Shown: one piece after another, positions 42,804-51,540 of the stretch | How positions within the stretch are numbered: position 1 is the stretch's first letter | Layout: each line of letters opens with the position of its first letter | Assembly (NCBI RefSeq): GCF_001189295.1 | Contig: NZ_CP012159.1 | Span: 3,546,973-3,610,972 of the forward strand | Direction of reading: 5' to 3' | Length of the DNA stretch: 64,000 bases | Source of the DNA: Chondromyces crocatus | GTDB lineage: Bacteria; Myxococcota_A; Polyangia; Polyangiales; Polyangiaceae | The notes under the pieces: model-generated | Database searches by the model: none | Told to the model about the DNA's origin: nothing | Seen by the model: the letters and a program-made list of their open reading frames with translations, nothing else | Position numbers and translations under genes: made by a program

Positions 42804-43187
42804 ATGATGAGCAGCGTGAAAGCAGGCACGCTCGTGGTGGTGGCCCTGGCACTCGCTGCCTGTGCGGGGGCATCGCAGCGCGGGCGAGCGCCAGCGGGGC
42901 CAGAGAGCACGGAGATGTGGGAGAGTCAGGTGCTCGACGAAGGGCCGAGGGAAGTCCCCCGGCGCCTTGCGCCACCTGGGCGAGCGACCCCAGGGGCGAA
43001 CCTGGACGGCTGGTTGAACACGATGCCCGGGGGCGTGTCGCCCGCATTGCCCGATGACATGCCCGGTGCCTTCGAGGGTCTGCCGCCAGGTGGGAGCGGT
43101 GCAGCGCCGGGGACGAGATCGGTGCCCCCGTCCCAGTGGGAAGGGCCGGACGCGCAGCGACCCCATGACCCGCTGCTGCGGCGATGA
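42804..43187 (+). CDS. Small hypothetical lipoprotein
   Basis: 127 residues from ATG 42804 (or 42807). A clear lipoprotein signal, SVKAGTLVVVALALAACAG, is followed by a short, Pro/Gly-rich chain with no recognisable domain (LPDDMPGAFEGLPPGG). The mature part is probably largely disordered. There is no obvious ribosome binding site, so the start is a guess based on the signal. It lies between the deacetylase and uppP genes on the same strand. Confidence 0.55.
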   Translation: MMSSVKAGTLVVVALALAACAGASQRGRAPAGPESTEMWESQVLDEGPREVPRRLAPPGRATPGANLDGWLNTMPGGVSPALPDDMPGAFEGLPPGGSGAAPGTRSVPPSQWEGPDAQRPHDPLLRR

Positions 43188-43257
43188 CGGTAGACCCGTA
43201 CGGGGTGCGAACGAAACGCGAGGCGCGGCCACGGCATGAGCGACTAGACTGCGCCGG

Positions 43258-44067
43258 ATGAGCTGGATCGACGCGCTCCTCCTCGGAATCCTGGAGGGGC
43301 TGACGGAGTTTTTGCCTGTCTCGTCGACGGGACACCTGATCCTGCTCGGGTCGTGGCTCGGACACGAGGACGAGGCCGCGAAGACCCTCGAGGTGGTGAT
43401 CCAGCTCGGGGCGGTGATGGCGGTGGTGGTGTACTACCGCAACCGGCTGCTGGACCTCGGGCGCGGTGTGCTGGCGCGGGATCCGGCCAGCTTGCGGTTC
43501 GTGATGGCGCTGGGCATCGCGTTCATGCCCGCTGCGGGCCTCGGCTACCTGCTCCACAAGAAGATCAAGGCGCTGCTGTTCGGGCCGATGCCGGTGGCGG
43601 TGGCCTTGATCGTCGGTGGCGTCGTGATGATCGCGATGGAGCGGCTCCAGCGAAAGCGCGGGCAGGAAGGGCTGACGCGCCTGCAGGACGTCACCCCCAA
43701 GCGCGCACTGATCATCGGCATCGCGCAAGCGTTCGCGCTGTGGCCGGGGGCGTCGCGGTCGATGTCGAGCATCCTGGGGGGGCAGCTCGTCGGCCTGAGC
43801 ACGGCGGCGGCGGCGGAGTTCTCGTTCCTGCTCGCGATCCCCACGCTGGGTGCGGCGACGGTCTTCGACCTCGTGAAGAACGGGCAGACGTTGCTCGATG
43901 CGCCAGGGGGGATGCTGAACCTCGGCGTGGGGCTCGTGGTCTCCTTCATCGTGGCGTTGCTGGTCATCTCGGGCTTCCTCCGTTACCTGAAACGGTTCGG
44001 TCTCACGCCGTTCGGGTGGTACCGGATCGCGCTCGGCGTCCTGGTGCTCGCGCTCGCATCCCGGTAG
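43258..44067 (+). CDS. uppP: Undecaprenyl-diphosphate phosphatase
   Basis: 269 residues, the BacA/UppP size, with eight predicted membrane segments. Family motifs are EGLTEFLPVSSTGHLIL near the N-terminus (catalytic Glu and Ser) and WPGASRSMSS in the middle (PGxSRS with the catalytic Arg). It removes a phosphate from undecaprenyl diphosphate on the membrane surface, recycling the carrier lipid used for peptidoglycan and other glycans; over-expression gives bacitracin tolerance in known cases. The ribosome binding site is weak. Following the glycan-modification genes, its place here fits envelope biogenesis. Confidence 0.95.
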   Translation: MSWIDALLLGILEGLTEFLPVSSTGHLILLGSWLGHEDEAAKTLEVVIQLGAVMAVVVYYRNRLLDLGRGVLARDPASLRFVMALGIAFMPAAGLGYLLHKKIKALLFGPMPVAVALIVGGVVMIAMERLQRKRGQEGLTRLQDVTPKRALIIGIAQAFALWPGASRSMSSILGGQLVGLSTAAAAEFSFLLAIPTLGAATVFDLVKNGQTLLDAPGGMLNLGVGLVVSFIVALLVISGFLRYLKRFGLTPFGWYRIALGVLVLALASR

Positions 44068-44102
44068 GCAGCGCCGGCGGCTGCGGTAAGCTCGCAGGCG
44101 CC

Positions 44103-47100
44103 ATGTTCCGTCGAACATTCCCCCCCCTCGTGTTCCTGAGCAGCGTGGTGGCCGGGTGCTCGGGCGCGCCGGCGACCACGGTCCACGCGCCCGCGCGGAA
44201 GGTGACGGAGGCGCCGAGCGCTCCTGTGGAGACGGCGATGCCTGCCCGCTGGGTGGTGTCGGGAGGAGCGACGCTGGTGGGGCCCAGCGTGGAAGGCGGG
44301 ACGCTGGTGCTGCTGGGGGGGCGCCGTGGCGTCGTGTCGGCCGATGGAGCGCTGCGGACCTCGAAGGAGGTCGACCCGGAGCCGCTGGAGGAGGTGCTCG
44401 AGGTGCCCGCCGTCGAGCCCTCGGGCAAGCCGCGCGTCGTGCTGCGGGGGGCCCATGGCATCTACCGCCTCGATGAGCCCCTGGGGCCGCTGGTCCCGCT
44501 GGCCCACGCCGAGAGCGTGGTGCAGCGGCTCGGTTCGGCGCCTGGCAGGGTCATGGTGTTCCTCGTGGGGCCCGCGAGGCCACAGAGCATCGACGTGGAG
44601 ACGGGGAAGCCGAACCCGCTCGCGAACCTGCCCTTGCCCCCCCTCAGCGCGCTGAGGTTCCTGGATGCGAAGGTGGGGGCTGCGCTCTTCGAAGTCTCGG
44701 GCCTGGCGGTGACCAGCGATGGGGGAGCGACCTGGCGGCTCCCGTCGGGTGGGGAGCGGAGAGCCGCGCTGCGGATGCGTGGTCTACGCGTCCGGGGTGG
44801 GGAGCTGCGCGCTTACATCGATGAGCACGGCTCGGCAGAGAAGGCGATCGACGCGGCGACCGGGCGGCTCTCGGCGATCGAAGCCCAGCCTGCTGCCGCA
44901 GCGTCCGAGCCGGCCTTGCTGCGCTGGGTGCGCCGGACAGGGCGTGATCCGCTGGAGGCCGCCGTGGTGAGCGGGGTCGCGGCCGCGACCGGGACCGCCG
45001 TCGTGGCCAGCCACGGGCTCGCAGCGCGGGTCGACCTCGTGACGGGGAACGTGCTGGAGCTTGCTTCGATCTCGCAGGTGGAAGAGCCCGAGACATGCGG
45101 TGTGGGGGGCACGGCGCGAGCCGCCTGGGTGGCGTGCGCCATGGATGACAAGTCCACCCGCGATGTCTACGAGCCCTTCGGGGTGGTGCGGATCCCTCTC
45201 GGCGAGGAGCGGCTCGTGGTGGAGCCGCCCACCCTCGTGCTCGATGGAGCGCAGCCGCTGCGCACCTCTCCCAGCGGCGGCGTGATGCTGGTCGGGCCTT
45301 GCAAGGACGGGGCGGAAGGAAACGTCTGTGTCCGGCAGCCGAACGGGAAGTGGCTCACGCTGATCGCCTCCGGCGACCCTTACGGCAGTGGCGCTGGTGC
45401 TTTGCTGGGAGGTCGCGTGGCGCAACTCGGAGGCCTCTGGCGTGGCGACGAGATGCCGCCCTTGCAGTCGGACAAGGCCCTTGATGGGAAGGGTGGCGAC
45501 GAGGAGGAGGGAGCGTCGGACACCTGGGTCGGACCGTTCATGACGGCGACGGGACCCGATGGCCATGTCGTGCGCGTGGGCTCTCTCGGATGGGGGAGCG
45601 AGATCACCGGCGGTGGAGAGGAGGTGGACGAACTGCAGTTGCTGAGCCCGATCGAGGAGGGAGAGGATCACGCCCTGTCGTTCGTGCTCAAGAACGGTGG
45701 GTCGATCTGGTCTGTGGTGCAGCCGTCGGGCGAGGGGCCCTACGTGCTCACCGCGCTCACCGACACGAAGCACGCCTCGATCCGTCAAGGCCATGGCCTC
45801 GCGCTGGGAGAGAATGGAGAGGTGCAAGGCTCGCTCGACGGCGGGCGGAGCTGGGTCCACATCGCGGCGCCGGCGGCCGTGCGAAGCGCGATCGGCCAGA
45901 TGGATTTCCATCATGCCGCGGACTCGGAGGAGACGCTCTCGGTGGGGACGGTGGGCATGAAGATCGACACCCACCTCCGGCTTGGCTGGGGGCCTGCCGG
46001 CGGCGGGATCGCGCTGGCCGCTGCAGCACGCTCGGGCTCAGGAGTTCCCGACGCGACCCCGGCGAGCGAGGCGCCAGCGACCCCGGCGGGAGCAGGGACG
46101 CTCCTTTCCCGCCCCGTGCGCGAGCGCGCTGCACCCGAGCGCATCCTCGGCTGCGCTTCTCGTGGCCCCGCGCAAGGGCTCGCCGTGCTGGGGTCACCCC
46201 TGCAGCTGAGTGAGCTGCTCAGCCGTCGCACCAAGCGGCCTCCCACCGCGGCAGACGAGAGGCAGAGCACCGCCACCCAGGGACGCTGGGGCGTGCTGGA
46301 TGCCATGGGCCTCCTCGAAGCGCGGCGTCCGAGCGCCCCGGCGAATGCTGCGCTCACCTGGACCCTGCACTGGCTCGATCCGAGCGAGGTGGGGAGCAAG
46401 CTGCGCTCGTGGACGGGCAAGGCGCCGCCTGGCGTGACCCAGAACGCGACTCTCTCCGCGGTAGCCGCATCCGGAGATCGCGCCCTGTTTTCCATCCGCG
46501 CAGGGCACGACAACCTGCTCGTCCGGGTGAAATCGGCTGGTGGTATCGAGGTCGCGAAGGTGCCGTGGAACCTGCTCCCCACGGGTGACGTCGTCTTCGG
46601 CACGGAGAAGGGAGAGACGATCGCGTGGGAGCGTGAAGCCCAGGTCCTGGCGTGGAGGAGCGGGGAGCCGCCGCGCGTCCTGGCCCCTGCTGCCCTGTTC
46701 ACCGGGCGCACGACGCTCGGGCAGCCGACGGCGCGAGGTGTTCCGCTGCTCCTCTACAGTGTCGAGCAGCCAATTCTCCGGATGCTCTCGCTCGACGTGC
46801 CTGGCGCGAATGCGCCCGACGCGCTTTCCAACCCGACGGTGGCCGCGCTCCCGCTCGACGGCTGGACGCCCTCGCTCGACCTCCACGAGCGCCTCGGAAC
46901 GCTCCCCGCATGCGGCGCCCGCCCACAAGGCGTGCACTTCCGCATCGGCCGCTCGCGTGGCGAGGGACTGGTCGACGGGTCACGCAGGGACATCCGGACG
47001 GCCCTCTACGACGTCTGGGTCCACGAACGGGAGGCCTGCGTGAGCCACGTGGTGGCCCTGCTGGATCCTCAGCCTGGGTCCCCACCTCCCCAGCTGGCGA

Positions 47101-47234
47101 CATCTTCAGCGCCTCCCGCGGGTCCGATTCGCTTCGTGCGGATGGACCTGGTCGGCAAGCGCGCCGACGGGGGTGACCGCGGGGCAGCGAGCACGCTCCA
47201 GCGGTTGACGTGCACCCTGGAACCACGTCCCTGA
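44103..47234 (+). CDS. Large lipoprotein with BNR/WD-like beta-propeller character
   Basis: 1043 residues from ATG 44103; the frame is open far upstream but that part shadows uppP. Lipoprotein signal VFLSSVVAGC (Cys19), then repeated beta segments in which Asp-box/BNR motifs can be seen (VTSDGGATW and SLDGGRSWVH). Many short VxxxxG strand-turn units suggest one or more beta-propellers. An Ala/Pro-rich linker occurs near residue 640-680. No catalytic motif. Gene start is 35 bases after uppP, and the RCC1-like gene follows 56 bases later, so these could be one transcription unit. A cell-surface or periplasmic binding role is likely but unproven. Confidence 0.7.
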   Translation: MFRRTFPPLVFLSSVVAGCSGAPATTVHAPARKVTEAPSAPVETAMPARWVVSGGATLVGPSVEGGTLVLLGGRRGVVSADGALRTSKEVDPEPLEEVLEVPAVEPSGKPRVVLRGAHGIYRLDEPLGPLVPLAHAESVVQRLGSAPGRVMVFLVGPARPQSIDVETGKPNPLANLPLPPLSALRFLDAKVGAALFEVSGLAVTSDGGATWRLPSGGERRAALRMRGLRVRGGELRAYIDEHGSAEKAIDAATGRLSAIEAQPAAAASEPALLRWVRRTGRDPLEAAVVSGVAAATGTAVVASHGLAARVDLVTGNVLELASISQVEEPETCGVGGTARAAWVACAMDDKSTRDVYEPFGVVRIPLGEERLVVEPPTLVLDGAQPLRTSPSGGVMLVGPCKDGAEGNVCVRQPNGKWLTLIASGDPYGSGAGALLGGRVAQLGGLWRGDEMPPLQSDKALDGKGGDEEEGASDTWVGPFMTATGPDGHVVRVGSLGWGSEITGGGEEVDELQLLSPIEEGEDHALSFVLKNGGSIWSVVQPSGEGPYVLTALTDTKHASIRQGHGLALGENGEVQGSLDGGRSWVHIAAPAAVRSAIGQMDFHHAADSEETLSVGTVGMKIDTHLRLGWGPAGGGIALAAAARSGSGVPDATPASEAPATPAGAGTLLSRPVRERAAPERILGCASRGPAQGLAVLGSPLQLSELLSRRTKRPPTAADERQSTATQGRWGVLDAMGLLEARRPSAPANAALTWTLHWLDPSEVGSKLRSWTGKAPPGVTQNATLSAVAASGDRALFSIRAGHDNLLVRVKSAGGIEVAKVPWNLLPTGDVVFGTEKGETIAWEREAQVLAWRSGEPPRVLAPAALFTGRTTLGQPTARGVPLLLYSVEQPILRMLSLDVPGANAPDALSNPTVAALPLDGWTPSLDLHERLGTLPACGARPQGVHFRIGRSRGEGLVDGSRRDIRTALYDVWVHEREACVSHVVALLDPQPGSPPPQLATSSAPPAGPIRFVRMDLVGKRADGGDRGAASTLQRLTCTLEPRP

Positions 47235-47290
47235 GGCGGCTCCGCTCCAGCGCCGTGAGCACGGCGCCCCACCTCGGCCCGGGTCATCGT

Positions 47291-49357
47291 ATGAGCCTCC
47301 AGCGCATGAGCCTCCTTCGCTTCCCTCCTCCTCGCGCTCGCGCCCAGCTCCTGGCCCCGGTCGTCATGGCCGTCGCCGCAGGAACTGCGTGCAACACCGG
47401 CGTGAACACCCGCGGAACCTCCTCCGTCTCCCCGCCCGCCCAGCCCTCCGTCACTCGTGTCGGACCTCCCCGCCCGGCGTCCTCCACGTCGCCCGCGCCC
47501 GCACTCCCCGTGGCGCCCGAAGAGCCTGCCGTGCCCCTCGGGCCTGCGCGCAAGGTGAGCGTCGATGGCTCGACCGCCTGCGCAGTGCTCACCAGCGGCC
47601 GGGTGGCGTGCTGGGGGGCGCTTCAGACTGGCCCGAGCGACGTCGTCTTGACGGGAACCCCGCGCCTCGTGAAGGGGCTCGAAGAGGTGGTCGACGTGAT
47701 CGTCGGCGACCTGAGCTGCGCCCGAACGACGAGCGGACCCGTGAAGTGCTGGGCCTTCGGCGAGCAAGCCCGTCCCCTCGCCGGCACCGAGGACGCGCGC
47801 GACGTGGCGCGGACCTCCGCTGGCGTGTGCGTGGTGCTGTCCAGCGGCGCGGTCCGTTGCTTCGACATGCAAGGGCGAGGCACGGACCTGCCCGCGCTCT
47901 CCCGCGTGGTCGCGCTGAGCGACACCTCCCTGGGTCGAACCTGCGCCGCCCTGGAGGACGGCCGCGTCGCCTGCATTTCTCAGGACGACGACAGCATCGG
48001 TGTCCGCCTGTCGCAGAAGCCCACCTTGCTGCCCGGCATTCGCAACGCCATCGATGTGGTCAACATGAACCAGTGGCGGGTGTGCGCGATCACCCGGCAG
48101 GGCACCGTCCAGTGCGTCGCGTCTCCGGTCGCTGCCTGGACCGGGCCCAGCGCGGCGCAGCAGCTCTTCGAAGCGCACGCCCTCGGCCCTTGCTACCGGC
48201 AACATCAACGTGTCGGCTGCCTCTCGGCGGGCGGAGCGCGCGCGCGCGACCTCGACCTCGGGGGCGCCGCCGTCGACCTCTCGTGCAGCTCGTCCACATG
48301 CTGCGCCGTGCTGGAGCGAGGCGAGGTGAGCTGCTTCGGATCGAACGAGAGCGGCCAGCTCGGCGACGGGAACGACGTGAACCGCCCGGACCCAGCGCCT
48401 GTCCCCCGAGCCCAGGGGCTACGCAAGGTGCTCGCTGGGCACCAGGAGACGATGGCGCTCACCCACGACGGCCGCCTCCTCGCCTGGGGGCAAAGGCAGC
48501 CCATCCACACGCCACGGACCTTCGAGACCAAGGTGCGCGACCTCCGGCACGCCCTCCACTGGCTCGTCCGGACCGAGGCCGAAGCGCTCTGGCTCGGGAC
48601 GCCCATCCGGGGCGAGTGGCTCTGGTGGAAGGCCCCCGCCCATGGAAAGACCGTGCGCGACGTGAGCATCGACGTGCACGACACCGTGTGCATTGCGAGC
48701 GACGACGGCCGGGTCCACTGCGCCTTCGGCACCGACGAGGACGCGCCTCGCGCTGGCAAATGGCTCCCGATGGCCGGCTTCACCGACATCGTCGCGCTCG
48801 ACGCCCACGGGAGCACCACCTGCGGACGCCGGAAGAGCGGCGAACTCGTCTGCTTCACCGACACACGCTTCGAGGGGGACGTCGCCCTCCCGCACCACGA
48901 GCCCAGGCCCGTCGGTCACGTCGTGAAGTCCCTGTCCCCTGTCCGCGCCATGTCGCTCCCGATCGTCCAGCACACCGACGGCCAGGTGTCGGAGCTCGGC
49001 TACCCGGACCAGCAGCACCTCACTGGCATGCCGCGGCCCGAACTCCAGGGCTTCGAGAACATCGCCGCCGGGGATGACATGAGCTGCGGGCTGAGAGCCG
49101 GACAGGCGTTTTGCTCGGGAGGCCACAACGCCGAGGGACAGCTCGGCCGCGGTCACCTGGGCCGTCCGAAGACCCCCGTCGACCGGGTGGCCAGTGACGT
49201 CGCGCTCTCGGGCTTCAGCGTGGGGTTCAACCACGTGTGCGCCCTCGATCCTGCTGGCCAGGCATGGTGCTGGGGAAACGACGCCCTCGGGCAGCTCGGC
49301 CGAGGTCGGCGCGTGGTGAGCAGCGCGCCGCAGCGGGTGGTCCTCCTCGGTCCTTGA
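47291..49357 (+). CDS. RCC1-repeat-like exported protein
   Basis: 688 residues from ATG 47291. The N-terminus has a hydrophobic segment (LLAPVVMAVAAGTAC) that may be a lipoprotein signal, then a Ser/Pro-rich linker (about 50-95). From there, repeats of the RCC1/bacterial propeller type appear: STACAVLTSGRVACWG, TCCAVLERGEVSCFGSNES, QLGDGNDVNRP and, at the end, HVCALDPAGQAWCWGNDALG with GQLG turns. Cysteines occur in pairs within the blades, typical of secreted myxobacterial RCC1-like proteins. Probably an extracytoplasmic seven-bladed propeller for protein or glycan binding. It converges with the proline-rich Tudor-like gene. Confidence 0.8.
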   Translation: MSLQRMSLLRFPPPRARAQLLAPVVMAVAAGTACNTGVNTRGTSSVSPPAQPSVTRVGPPRPASSTSPAPALPVAPEEPAVPLGPARKVSVDGSTACAVLTSGRVACWGALQTGPSDVVLTGTPRLVKGLEEVVDVIVGDLSCARTTSGPVKCWAFGEQARPLAGTEDARDVARTSAGVCVVLSSGAVRCFDMQGRGTDLPALSRVVALSDTSLGRTCAALEDGRVACISQDDDSIGVRLSQKPTLLPGIRNAIDVVNMNQWRVCAITRQGTVQCVASPVAAWTGPSAAQQLFEAHALGPCYRQHQRVGCLSAGGARARDLDLGGAAVDLSCSSSTCCAVLERGEVSCFGSNESGQLGDGNDVNRPDPAPVPRAQGLRKVLAGHQETMALTHDGRLLAWGQRQPIHTPRTFETKVRDLRHALHWLVRTEAEALWLGTPIRGEWLWWKAPAHGKTVRDVSIDVHDTVCIASDDGRVHCAFGTDEDAPRAGKWLPMAGFTDIVALDAHGSTTCGRRKSGELVCFTDTRFEGDVALPHHEPRPVGHVVKSLSPVRAMSLPIVQHTDGQVSELGYPDQQHLTGMPRPELQGFENIAAGDDMSCGLRAGQAFCSGGHNAEGQLGRGHLGRPKTPVDRVASDVALSGFSVGFNHVCALDPAGQAWCWGNDALGQLGRGRRVVSSAPQRVVLLGP

Positions 49358-49393
49358 GGCGTATCGCGCCGCATGGGCATCAGCTCCCGGAGG

Positions 49394-50623
49394 TCATGCC
49401 GGCTTGACGTAGCCCTCGGGGATCCAGTGCTGACGACCATCCCGCATCGTGACGAGGTAGCTCCCTGAGCCGAGCTGCGCGACCGTCCCCGGGTAGTGCT
49501 TGCCATCGGACCAGACGACGAGGACCGCGCTGCCGATCCGGGGTGCCGTTCGAGTGAATGAGTCGAACGCCGTTCCCAGCTCCTTGAAGCCCGAGACCAG
49601 CGCGTTCCCGACCGACTGCACGGCCTGGCCAGCCTTCTGCTCGAAGGACTGGGGAGCTTGCGGCGTCGGGGGAGCCTGTGGCGTCTGGGGAGCCTGTGGC
49701 GACGAGGGAGAGGCGAAGGGGATCGCACCAGGAGGCGGTGATGCGTACGCGCCAGCCATGGGCGCCCGTCCAGGTGGAGCCAGGTGCGAGGCCGATGCTC
49801 CAGGCGAAGCCGGTGCGACGGGTGACGTTGGTGCGACGGGTGACGTTGGTGCGACGGGTGACGTTGGTGCGACGGGTGACGTTGGTGCGATGGGTGACGC
49901 CGGTGTGATGGGCGAGACCGGCGTGAGCGGTGACCCTGATGTGACCGGCGAAGCGGGGATGACGGGGGAGGCGGACACGACGGGTGGACCGGATGCTTCT
50001 GGCGAAGCCAGCGCGACCGGGGGAGCTGGCGTGGCGGGTGGACCCGACGCGTCCGGCGAACCTGATGTGACGGGAGAGGCGGACACGAACGGCGCTCCGG
50101 AAGGCGCAGGCGATGGGGTCGCGGTGGAGGGCTTCTGGAGGGGGGCGCTCCGCGGGGCTCCGCCCGAAGCGAGCCGAGCCGCCTCTTGCTCCATCATGGC
50201 CAGGAAGGGAGCCACCAGCGCGGGCTCCTGTACGAGCCGCGAGTTCCAGTGGAATGCCATCTGAGACCATCGCAGCGCATCGATCCCGACCCGGAGCAAC
50301 GTGACCGTCAGCCCTGACGCCATCGCCTCTCCGCAGACGGCTGCGTAGTCATCGAGGCCGATCTGCGGCGCCGGGCCGCGCCTGTTCGAGAGCGCCGCGT
50401 GGTACGCAGGCTGGTACCGCAAGGCCACCGCGCCATTCAGGGAGAGGTCCCTCAGCCGGCTCGTCCAGCCCGAGCGTGCCGCGTCCCAGTCTGCGCGCGC
50501 GATGCCGCGCGGCGCGAGGGCCTGGGCTACCCGCTCGGGATCATGAGGAGCGTCAGTGATCTCTGCACAAATCTCGGCGTACTGCTCGATGGAGAGGCCA
50601 GCGATGGGAGCGAGCGGATCCAT
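49394..50623 (-). CDS. Proline-rich protein with Tudor/SH3-like C-terminal domain
   Basis: 409 residues from ATG 50623. The N-terminal ~155 residues are helical and conserved-looking (two related modules, IAGLSIEQYAEICAEI and IGLDDYAAVCGEAM). The middle (about 160-330) is low-complexity Ser/Pro/Ala with exact six-residue repeats TSPVAP. The C-terminal ~50 residues form a small barrel domain (VLVVWSDGKHYPGTVAQLG then SYLVTMRDGRQHWIPEGYV) of Tudor/SH3 type. No signal peptide. Proteins of this plan are common in myxobacteria but without known function. The start lacks a clear ribosome binding site. Confidence 0.6.
   Translation of the reverse strand: MDPLAPIAGLSIEQYAEICAEITDAPHDPERVAQALAPRGIARADWDAARSGWTSRLRDLSLNGAVALRYQPAYHAALSNRRGPAPQIGLDDYAAVCGEAMASGLTVTLLRVGIDALRWSQMAFHWNSRLVQEPALVAPFLAMMEQEAARLASGGAPRSAPLQKPSTATPSPAPSGAPFVSASPVTSGSPDASGPPATPAPPVALASPEASGPPVVSASPVIPASPVTSGSPLTPVSPITPASPIAPTSPVAPTSPVAPTSPVAPTSPVAPASPGASASHLAPPGRAPMAGAYASPPPGAIPFASPSSPQAPQTPQAPPTPQAPQSFEQKAGQAVQSVGNALVSGFKELGTAFDSFTRTAPRIGSAVLVVWSDGKHYPGTVAQLGSGSYLVTMRDGRQHWIPEGYVKPA
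49813..49890. repeat. 18-bp coding tandem repeat
   Basis: Four and a bit copies of GTGCGACGGGTGACGTTG inside the proline-rich gene; on the minus strand each encodes one TSPVAP unit. Exact copies suggest recent expansion and possible length variation between strains. Confidence 0.75.
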
Positions 50624-51084
50624 GATGCCAAGCCAAGCCGGGCTTCGCGCGAAGGTCAAGCGACGCACGCGATGACGTGACCCGTCGCGCCTCGTGCCTG
50701 CGACGCGATCTTCGTATCCGGCATGAGCGATACACCTCTACGACCCTGTAGAGGTGCGTGGGCGACGAGCCGAGCCAGCGTGAGACGAGCGTCGTATCTG
50801 GCATGAGCGATACACCTCTACCGACCCTGTAGAGGAGCGTGGACGACGAACCGAGCCAGCGTGAGACGAGCGTCGTATCCGGCATGAGCGATACACCTCT
50901 ACGGACGCTGATGAGCGTGGACGACGAGCGGATTCCACGCGAGATCATCGCCATGAGTCATGCATCCCAGATGACCTGTCCCGACCGCGACGAGTCCACC
51001 GGGTGCACGGTCCGCTGCAGCGCCGACGCTGGCTGGGCGCCTTGGCGAACGAACAGCGGGTGGTGGTAGAATAGGGAGCAGGAT
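50624..51084. other. Divergent intergenic region before clpS, mostly repeat
   Basis: About 460 bp between the starts of the proline-rich gene and clpS. It holds three copies of an 80-bp element (50712-50930). The rest, up to the GGGAGCAGG ribosome binding site of clpS, shows nothing recognisable. Confidence 0.5.
50712..50930. repeat. Three tandem copies of an 80-bp element with an internal hairpin
   Basis: Copies are in register at 50721, 50801 and 50882 (GCATGAGCGATACACCTCTA), periods 80 and 81. Copy 1 contains CACCTCTAC-gaccct-GTAGAGGTG (50733-50756), a perfect 9-bp stem with a 6-base loop. Copy 2 keeps seven pairs; copy 3 has lost the right arm. The whole lies 155-370 bp upstream of clpS. 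Confidence 0.8.
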
Positions 51085-51417
51085 ATGGCGAGCGAGCATA
51101 GGCACGGGGACCATGGCGAGGAAGGTGACGTCGCCGTCGAGCGTGAGCGCAAGGTCGAGCGCGCCAAGCGTTACCAGGTCGTCTTTCACAACGACGACTA
51201 CACGACCAAATGGTTCGTGGTCGAAGTGCTCACGACCTTTTTCCACATGTCCGAGACCCACGCGACGGCGTTCATGCTCATCGTGCATCAGAATGGACGC
51301 GGTGTTGCCGGCGTCTACACCAAGGATATTGCCGAGACGAAGGCCGTTCAGGTGCTCGAGTACGCTCGCGAGTGTGGCATGCCGCTGCGCCTGACCGTGG
51401 AGCCCGACGACGAGTAG
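51085..51417 (+). CDS. clpS: ATP-dependent Clp protease adaptor ClpS
   Basis: 110 residues, normal length. The conserved core begins YQVVFHNDDYTTKWFVVEVL (NDDYT forms part of the N-degron pocket), continues HATAFMLIVHQNGRGVAGVY and ends CGMPLRLTVE. The acidic, disordered first 28 residues are the usual flexible arm that threads into ClpA. ClpS delivers proteins with destabilising N-terminal residues to ClpAP. No clpA gene follows here; the neighbour downstream is convergent. GGGAGCAGG is four bases upstream of the ATG. Confidence 0.95.
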   Translation: MASEHRHGDHGEEGDVAVERERKVERAKRYQVVFHNDDYTTKWFVVEVLTTFFHMSETHATAFMLIVHQNGRGVAGVYTKDIAETKAVQVLEYARECGMPLRLTVEPDDE

Positions 51418-51540
51418 AACGCGCGCCAGCTGCACGGTACGCGCCCCTCGACTGCACCCACTCCGACGCGCCGCGCTTCCTGTGTCGCCCGTGCGGGCAC
51501 GACGCTGGGCCGCTCCCGAGCCACGGACGAGTGTGTCGCC

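Noticed and set aside
43353..44102. Upstream part of the frame containing the BNR-like lipoprotein
   Set aside because: It is the out-of-frame shadow of uppP; the lipoprotein signal at 44103 marks the real start.
51042..51072. Promoter TTGGCG-19-TAGAAT before clpS
   Set aside because: Transcription would start inside the clpS ribosome binding site, so the match is probably chance.
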